NCBI GenBank assembly: GCA_025175895.1
Contig: CM045993.1
Span: 53,076,621-53,140,620 of the forward strand
Direction: 5' to 3'
Source: Wurfbainia villosa
Lineage: Eukaryota > Streptophyta > Magnoliopsida > Zingiberales > Zingiberaceae
DNA: 64,000 bases
Of the stretch, positions 57,537 through 64,000 are shown piece after piece. Under the pieces are notes generated by a model. It saw nothing but the letters and a program-made list of their open reading frames with translations. It ran no database searches and had not been told where the DNA came from. Within the stretch, counting starts at the first letter, position 1, and every line of letters starts with the position of its first letter. The translations under genes and the position numbers were made by a program.

Positions 57537-59343
57537 TGTTAGTGAAAGCCCTAGAGCCAATCATATGATGATTGTTGTATGGACTTTATTGTATCATATT
57601 CCTATTTATAAAGGCATGGTTATTATATTTACATGTATTGGTGCCAAATAACTAAATATAATAATGTCCTTGAGTAGTAGGTTCTTATCTATATCAATCG
57701 ATTGGTTGAATCGATAATGAGATGATATAGAGAACACTACTCTTAATCATTCCTAGTCGAGTATTAACATTCAGGGACAATGTTAATGCGTAGAGACTAG
57801 CATGTAGGTCAACAAGATGACTTGATCTCACAAGTCATGGATATGAGATATCAAGTTGACACATGGGTATGCATTGGAGAATGTATACTGAATGACCCGC
57901 CATGAGAAAGTATCATGGATCGTTATATGAGTGTCATATACTTTCTCATGTGGCTATTAGTATGACTATTAGTCCTTATACCTGAAGTCACCATGGTTCC
58001 CTACATAAGGAGTTGCATACTTTGGCTTCGTCAAACGTCACCCGTAAATGGGTGGACTATAAAGGCGATTACTGGGTATGTAACGAATTATGCGGAGGGA
58101 TATGAGTGATGTAGATGGGATCTATCCCTCCTATATGACGGGGGTGACATCGATATTCTTGATAGAGCGAGACCACGAAGTGCATGGCCATGCCCAAATG
58201 AGTCAATATGAGATATTGAGCTCATTTGATTAGAGTGAGTCTACTTGGAGATCAAGATTTAGATTGTACCGAGGATGACACGGTCTATGCCTCGATTGGT
58301 CAATCTAGATGTCAAGGATAGAGGGACATTGTCACATATTGTGAGAGTCACAATTAGTAGTCACAAAGGTGATGTTGGAGCTCAACATTCTTGTAACTTG
58401 GGTAGCAATGATGTGTTGCTAGATACCGCTCATTGCTTATGTTCCTAAATCGGTTTAGAGACATTGCCAACGTTACAAGAACCTATAGGGTCACACACAT
58501 AAGGGCAATTAGATGGAGATTAGGTTCATATGATGAACCATGAGGATTAGGTTCATGGGATGAACCAAATTGGATTAAGAGTAATCCAAATTAGACTAGT
58601 TGAGTTAGACTCAAGTTGATTCAAGTGTTGAATGAGTCTAATTGAGATTTGATTCATCAAATCAATTTAAATTAAATGAATAGAGATTCATTAAATTAAA
58701 TTGACTTGAATCAAATGGTTGGATTTGATCAACCATGGGAGATATGAGGTCAAGTTTGACTTGACTTGAGAGGGAAGATGAAAGGTCAAGTTTGACTTGA
58801 CCAAATGCCATGTCATGATGATGACTTGGCATGGCCGGCCAATGATGATGTTCCACATCATCATGGACACATCATGGGGTGCCACCTCATGAGGGAGACC
58901 AAGAGCCATTGGCTCTTGGAGTTACATGCATGCATGTAACCCCCTTATAGTGGGTTATGGATGATGTGAAGTTAAGTTGTGTAACTTCATCTTCTTCCTC
59001 CTCTCTTCCCTCAAGCTCTCTCTTCCTCATCTATCCATGAACGTCCAAGGGGTGCTAGCACACTCTAGGATGCTTTTCTCCACCTATTGCTTGTGTGGAT
59101 ACCGATAGAGGAGTGTACACTTGACACTCTCGAGTTCCGGCGAACCTTTTGGACGAGCGGGATAAGCGAAGGGCGTCGCATCGAGGGTAATGATCTCACC
59201 TCTTAGATCTAAGGTAGATCTAGGGTTTTTAGTAAGCACATACATGATTTGTTGTTAATACATCTTCGCACGGATCCGTGGCCGGGGCTTCCGAGGTTTC
59301 CGCAACGCAAAAAGCGGTTTTTGCGGCTCGGAAAAACCCAACA
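57537..59343 (+). repeat. Element I: 5' LTR
   Basis: 1,807 bp, TGTTAGTGAAAGCCCTAGA...CCCAACA. The first 950 bp align well with the reverse complement of the B LTR. The block at about 58500-58900 is unrelated to the B array: it contains two GTCAAG-TTTGA-CTTGAC palindromes. A weak TATA-like site (cccttatagtgg) lies at about 58942-58953. The last 300 bp are GC-richer and unlike B. Confidence 0.92.
58701..58802. promoter_or_regulatory. Cluster of W-box-like TTGAC motifs in I LTR
   Basis: Seven TTGAC[T/C] motifs on either strand within 102 bp (plus at 58701, 58756, 58761, 58792, 58797; minus at 58748-58753 and 58784-58789). Four of them form two inverted repeats of 6-7 bp around a TTTGA loop. TTGAC[C/T] is the W-box core bound by WRKY factors; whether these are bound is inference. 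Confidence 0.55.
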
Positions 59344-59344
59344 G

Positions 59345-59357
59345 TGGTATCAGAGCC
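59345..59357 (+). other. Element I: primer binding site
   Basis: TGGTATCAGAGCC, perfect 13-base initiator-Met match, one base after the LTR. Confidence 0.93.
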
Positions 59358-60997
59358 ACGTGCGAAGCATGTATGTGTTTCGTTTTTGTAGTTTTTATAT
59401 TAGATATAAAAATTACAGATTTATATGTTTCTGTAAATTTTCTTATTTTATAGAATTTTTGGGTATTTTTCTCGTAGAGTCGAAGCAACGAGTGTTGGGA
59501 CACTCGTAGGCTTCAACCGTCGAGAAAAACTCTCCGAATCGGCGAGTTCTCGCTTTAGGTTTTTGGGACAGCGACTTAAGTCGCTGTAAGATCATTGTAG
59601 GGACACTCGCGAAGTTTATTTTGCGAGTAGGGGCGCTGCCCCTATCCCCGAAAGGGGCCATGTCCCGCGATCGCGCCCGGAAACCGCTTAGCGGGACCGT
59701 TTCGGAGGGGTGACTCATAAATTCAAAATAAATTAGGAAAAATTATAGAAATTTTCTGTAAAAATACATAATTTAGAATTATGTATAATTCTGTGATTGT
59801 CATGGCCCAATAACCCAATTGGATTGGATTATGTGTGTTGTAATTCATAATACTATGCGTACGCTTTTTGTGGTCAGGCGTGTTGTAAAGTGTTTGCGAC
59901 TGCGCGTCGCACCTATTCTTTTAATATTCTAGTTGTAAATAGTTTTAGACTCGAATGTAACTCGAGTTTCGTATTTGTAATGTACAAAATGGAGCGGTGG
60001 AAAGTCCACTTGAAGACGAGCTTACGAGAAGGGTGACGACGACACATGGCGGTCAAAGGAAGCGCTTGGAGAAGCCGCTAGCCTTAGGTTGACCGTCCGA
60101 TCTTCTCATTGGCTTGAGAAGATCGTAGTAGGGCCATGACTATATCACATTTAATGATATATATATATGTTGATATATATATATGTATATTTAATTGATT
60201 TTGCTTGTATGTATGTGATGCATGCTAGTAGAAAAATGTTTGTATGTATATGATGCATGCTAGGTTAATTTTCTTGTATGTATATGATGCATGCTAGAAT
60301 AATTAATGTATGTATATGATGCATGCTAATATAGGATAATAAAGGCCTAAATGTGTATAAGATACACATTACGATTAGATTAGATCATAATCGAATCAAC
60401 TCGAAAATGCCTACCGAGCCTTGATACCCATCACTACCTCGATCATTTGTTGTTGTTGAATCTGCCAAAGCAGAGCAACGCATATTATCTTGGTAGGGTG
60501 CGGAGGGACAATCTTGGTCCCGCCTATCACGACTCGGGTTAGAGTAAGCTCAATTAGATTGAGCAAAACTAGTTAACTCAATTGGATCGAGTAGAACTAT
60601 AGGCATATTCCAATCGTTGGAAAAGTAGGTTAAGATCGCATTTACACTAAATCTTGGGCGATTTAGCCAAAGCTAACTCAAGGTCTTTTGTAAATGTGGG
60701 TCTTAATCCTATAAACAAGAGTTGCATAGAGATGTAATCGGTAATGTGTTACCCACCGATCGTATTAAGTCTTGGGCGATTTAGCCAAAGCTAACTCAAG
60801 GCTTAGTATGATGTGGATCTTGTCCCGCAAGAATTATAGCTAGTTTGTATGAATCTAGTAAAAGTGGTTTGACCACATCCATAACTCGATTCTACAAAAT
60901 TCCTATAATTTAGTGGGAGCATCATTTGATTAAAGGCCTAATTAAATGATAAAAGGAATATGATATTAATTCTCTGCATTGTATGTTGTAGATAACT
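59358..60997 (+). other. Element I: 5' leader with repeats and stem-loops
   Basis: A 1.64-kb leader. At 60200-60330 four units contain tgtatgtatatgatgcatgcta. At 60650-60684 and 60766-60805 two copies of a stem-loop lie about 117 bp apart. The frame at 59443-59718 (minus) and others are not genes. No coding sequence is seen before gag at 60998. Confidence 0.82.
60650..60805 (+). other. Duplicated conserved stem-loop in I leader
   Basis: Both copies contain TTAGC-CAAA-GCTAA (five-pair stem, four-base loop). The second is closed by TAAGTCTTG with CAAGGCTTA (nine pairs, one G-U); the first by a shorter CTTG/CAAG stem. The homologous site in B (22171-22205, minus) has a seven-pair outer stem, CGTCTTG/CAAGACG. 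The location just upstream of gag is where packaging and dimerisation signals usually lie. Confidence 0.6.
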
Positions 60998-61600
60998 ATG
61001 TCGACAACCACGAACACTCTCTCTCTGCGATCCGTCCTTGAGAAGGACAAGCTCAATGGAGCAAATTTCCTGGACTGGTACAGGAACCTGAGAATTGTTC
61101 TCACCCAAGAAAGGAAGTTGTACGTCCTGGAGCAGCCCATTCCGGAGGCACCTCCTGCCAATGCCTCGCGAGCTGACAAAGATGCTTACAAGAAGCATCA
61201 AGATGATGCATTAGATGTGTCATGTCTAATGCTCGCGACCATGAACTCTGAGCTTCAGAAGCAACACGAGTTCATGAATGCTTATGATATGGTTGAACAT
61301 CTTCGTCAACTATATCAAGGACAAGCTAGGCATGAGAGATATGAAGTCTCTAAGGCATTATTTGGGTCCAAAATGCAAGAAGGGACTCCCGTAGGTACAT
61401 ATGTACTCAAGATGATTGGGTACGTAGAAAACCTACAAAGGCTGGGATTCCCACTTGGCCAAGAGCTGGCCACTGACCTAATCTTGCAATCTTTGCCACA
61501 AGCCTTCAATCAATTTGTCATGAATTATAACATGAATGAAATTGATAAGTCATTGCCTGAAATGCTCAGCATGTTGAGAACTGCAGAGCTTAAACCTTAA
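60998..61600 (+). pseudogene. gag: Element I: gag, N-terminal part
   Basis: 200 codons from ATG 60998. Very similar to B: LEKDKLNGANFLDWYRNLR, LDVSCLMLATMNSELQKQHE, YQGQARHERYEVSKALF, ILQSLPQAFNQFVMNYNMNE. It stops at AELKP because of an indel near 61598; B continues with EPNLKKKVSNVLMVKKDK. The Gag core is thus complete but separated from its nucleocapsid. Confidence 0.9.
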
Positions 61601-61931
61601 GAAGGGTAAATCTGACACCATTTTGATGGTGCAGAAGAAGAAAGGCAAGGGCAAGCCTAAAGGTAAGGGAAAGTCCCAAGCCAAGGGCAAAGGCAAAGAA
61701 CTTAAACCCAAAGGAGGGGTAGCCAAGGAAGGGGCTTGCTTCCACGCAAGGAAGCAAGACACTGGAAGCGAATCGCAAGGCATACTGGAAGATCTTAAGA
61801 AGAAGAGAAGTGAGACTTCTACTGGTATAAATGTTATAGAAGTCAATCTATCTATTTCTTCATCATGGGTATTAGATATCGGATGTGCATCTCACATTTG
61901 TACCAATGTGCGGAGAAATAGCAGGCATTGA
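61601..61931 (+). pseudogene. gag: Element I: nucleocapsid remnant and start of protease
   Basis: Lysine/glycine-rich stretch (KKGKGKPKGKGKSQAKGKGK), then a ruined zinc knuckle: CFHARKQDTGSESQ where B has CFHCGETGHWKRNC, so three of four ligands are gone. The protease motif follows as WVLDIGCASHIC (DIG where B has DTG). The frame shifts again near 61905. Confidence 0.88.
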
Positions 61932-62640
61932 CAAAGGGCGAGGTGGACCTACGAGTAGGCAATGGAGCAAGGGTTCTTCTTTATTCTTTGTAGGAACTTA
62001 TGATCTATCTCTACCCTCTGGGCTTGTACTAGAATTAGATGAATGTTGTTATGTGCCTGCCTTAACCAAGAACATCATTTCAGTTTCTTGTTTGGACAAG
62101 AAAGGATTTTCATTTATAATAAAGAACAAATGTTGTTCAGTTTATTTAAATGATATGTTCTATTGTAGTGCACCTCTAATGAACGGACTCTACTTTCTAG
62201 ACTTAGAGAGCCCTATCTATAACATAAGTACCAAGAGGTTCAAGTCAAATGAGTTGAACCAAACCTATCTCTGCCATTGTCGCTTAGGTCACATAAATGA
62301 GAGTCGCTTATCTCAGCTCCATAAGGATGGGCTGCTAGACTCATTTGATTTTGAATCATATGAGACATGCGAGTCTTGCCTTTTAGGCAAGATGACCAAG
62401 ACTCCCTTTAGTGGACATAGCGAAAGAGCAACAGATTTGTTAGGACTTATACATAGTGATGTATGTGGTCCTTTCAATGTTGCTGCTAGAGGTGGTTACA
62501 GGTACTTCATTACATTTACTGATGACTTCAGTAGATATGGTTATGTGTATCTCATGACACATAAATCAGAATCCTTTGAAAAGTTCAAAGAATTCAAGAA
62601 TGAAGTACAAAACCAACTCGCAAGAGTATTAAGATACTGA
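61932..62640 (+). pseudogene. pol: Element I: protease end, pre-integrase and integrase start
   Basis: Frame 61885-62640. After an out-of-frame start it reads GTYDLSLPSGLVLELDECC, VPALTKNIISVSCLDKKGF, the pre-integrase RLGHINESRLSQLH, the CESCLLGKMTKTPF zinc site, LLGLIHSDVCGPFNVAARGG and FITFTDDFSRYGYVYL. It ends at QLARVLRY by a short indel at about 62620-62637, where B has GKRIKLLRSDRGGEY. Confidence 0.9.
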
Positions 62641-62660
62641 ATGATCGAGGTGGTGAATAA

Positions 62661-64000
62661 CTTAGCCATGAGTTTCGTGACTATCTAGCTGAGTGTGGGA
62701 TTCTATCCCAACTCACTCCTCCTGGAACACCACAGTGGAATGGTGTATCCGAAAGGAGGAATCGTACCCTATTGGATATGGTACAATCTATGATGAGTCA
62801 CATAGATCTTCCTATATCCTTTTGGGGATATGCTCTAGATACAGCAGCCTTTACCCTTAACCGTGTACCATCCAAGGCTGTCATAAAGACACCATATACG
62901 ATATGGACAGGGAGAAATCCCAAGATGTCTTTTATGAGGATTTGGGGTTGTGAGGCTTACGTTCGACGTCAAGTCTCAGACAAACTGGGACCCAAATCCG
63001 ATAGGTGCTATTTTGTTGGATATCCCAAGGATACAAAGGGATATTACTTCTACATTCCCAGTCAGCACAAAGTGTTTGTGGCAAAGACTGGGGTTTTTCT
63101 AGAAAAGGATTTTGTTTCTAGAAAAACTAGTGGGAGTACCTTCGATCTTGAAGAAATTCAAGATAAGGACCATAGCACTGAGGCCTTGATGGAGATTGAA
63201 CAGGAACCACAAAGTGTTGTGGGTGATGAGGTTGTTGCACAAAGAGTTGTGGAACAACCACCTGTTCAAGTAGACCTACCTCTTCGCAGGTCTGATAGGG
63301 TACGTCGTCAACATGAGAGATACTCATTTCTCTTGTCTGACCATGATGACGTTATGCTCATTGAGAATGAGCCTAACTCCTATCAGGAAGCTGTGATGAG
63401 CCCAGATTCTGAGAAATGGCTAGACACCATGAGATCCGAGATGGAATCCATGTACACTAACCAAGTATGGACTTTGGTTGATCCACCTGAAGGGGTCAAA
63501 CCCATTGGGTGTAAGTGGGTCTTTAGGAGAAAGACTGACATGGATGGACTTACGCATACCTATAAGGGCCGATTGGTGGCTAAAGGTTTCAAGCAAATTC
63601 ATGGTATTGACTATGATGAAACCTTTTCTCCAGTGGCGATGTTTAAGTCCATTCGGATCTTGCTTGCTATTGCAGCATACCACGATTATGAGATCTGGCA
63701 GATGGATGTCAAAACCGTGTTTCTGAATGGAAACTTACTCAAGGATGTGTACATGACACAACCTGAGGGTTTTGTAGATCCACAGCATACTGGGAAGGTA
63801 TGCAAGATGCAAAGGTCCATTTATGGGCTAAAGCAAGCTTCTCGGAGCTGGAATCTTCGATTCGATGATGCGATCAAACAGTTTGGTTTCATCAAGAATG
63901 AAGATGAACCCTGTGTCTACAAGAGGGTTAATGGGAACATAGTTGTGTTCCTTGTATTGTATGTGGATGACATACTACTCATTGGGAATGACATCCCTTC
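62661..64000 (+). CDS. pol: Element I: integrase second half and reverse transcriptase (open to window end)
   Basis: An open frame of more than 446 codons after a TAA at 62658. It carries LTPPGTPQWNGVSERRNRT and MVQSMMSHIDLP, the integrase C-terminal region with CYFVGYPKDTKGYYFY, then RT: IGCKWVFRRKTDMDG, YKGRLVAKGFKQIHGIDYDE, QMDVKTVFLNG, RSIYGLKQASRSWNLRFD and the palm motif VLYVDDILLIGND at 63950-63990. All RT residues I can check are present. No independent start codon is expected since it is part of a polyprotein; the first ATG is at 62778. It is cut by the window end. Confidence 0.92.

Larger units (their letters stand above)
12679..64000 (+). mobile_element. Element A: copia LTR retrotransposon, host of B, C and I (3' end outside)
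   Basis: Plus-strand copia element, present as 12679-16220, 25071-26395 and 55875-57536, about 6.5 kb of its own sequence. The pieces join in order (5' LTR, PBS, gag, PR, INT, RT, RNase H) once B, C and I and one TSD copy of each are removed. RNase H is cut by I at 57537, so the last bases of pol and the 3' LTR should lie right of 64000. It is inserted in the gag of G and its protein sequence is closest to H. It is heavily mutated, mainly by CAG to TAG changes. Confidence 0.9.
57537..64000 (+). mobile_element. Element I: Angela-like copia retrotransposon (3' end outside)
   Basis: Plus-strand relative of B. 5' LTR 57537-59343, PBS 59345-59357, leader to 60997, gag from 60998, pol to the window end inside RT. 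Gag and pol are 80-90% like B by eye. It is inserted in the RNase H of A. Gag, knuckle and protease are damaged; the integrase-RT part is open to the window end. Confidence 0.93.

Noticed and set aside
59443..59718. A 91-codon antisense frame in the I leader.
   Set aside because: No domain, opposite to transcription, and absent from the B leader.

Overview
The window is plant nuclear DNA made entirely of nested LTR retrotransposons. I see no host gene, rRNA, tRNA gene or CRISPR array. The evidence is Ty1/copia gag-pol domains in the plant order (Gag, CCHC, PR, INT, RT, RNase H), plant-type primer binding sites matching initiator-Met tRNA, 1.2-3 kb LTRs and 5-bp target-site duplications (TSDs). 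Repeat density and nesting suit a large angiosperm genome, perhaps a monocot; the species cannot be fixed from this sequence.

Nine elements, named F, G, H, A, B, C, D, E and I, account for every base. F (1-2061, minus) shows only its leader, PBS and 5' LTR and breaks the LTR of G. G (plus, SIRE-like copia) is the oldest visible layer. Its gag is split by H (3268-11971, minus, TSD gataa) and again by A (from 12679, plus, still open at the window end). A belongs to the F/H family. It is split by B (16221-25065, minus, Angela-like copia, TSD gcaag), by C (26396-55869, minus, SIRE-like copia, TSD gtttg) and by I (from 57537, plus, same family as B, runs off the end). C holds D (27961-33417, plus, gag-only, TSD ctttg/ctctg) in its 3' LTR and E (37768-49364, minus, TSD gttag/gttcg) in its RNase H. 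The order of insertion is therefore G, then H and A, then B, C and I, then D and E.

Coding capacity is mostly broken. D has an intact 590-codon gag and no pol. I has an open integrase-RT frame to the window end but damaged gag and zinc knuckle. C keeps one reading frame from gag to RNase H, spoiled only by nonsense codons, and carries an extra ORF after pol. E has no pol; its 1.3-kb internal region encodes a small Gag-like protein with a hydrophobic tail.

The points most worth a second look are these. E is a three-LTR tandem whose middle LTR is a hybrid, as unequal crossing-over predicts. Several families carry their own array of palindromic or direct repeats just upstream of the LTR TATA box, and in D one LTR has had six palindromes replaced together. 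B and I share a conserved stem-loop in the leader, duplicated in I. A carries a strong bias of CAG to TAG nonsense changes.
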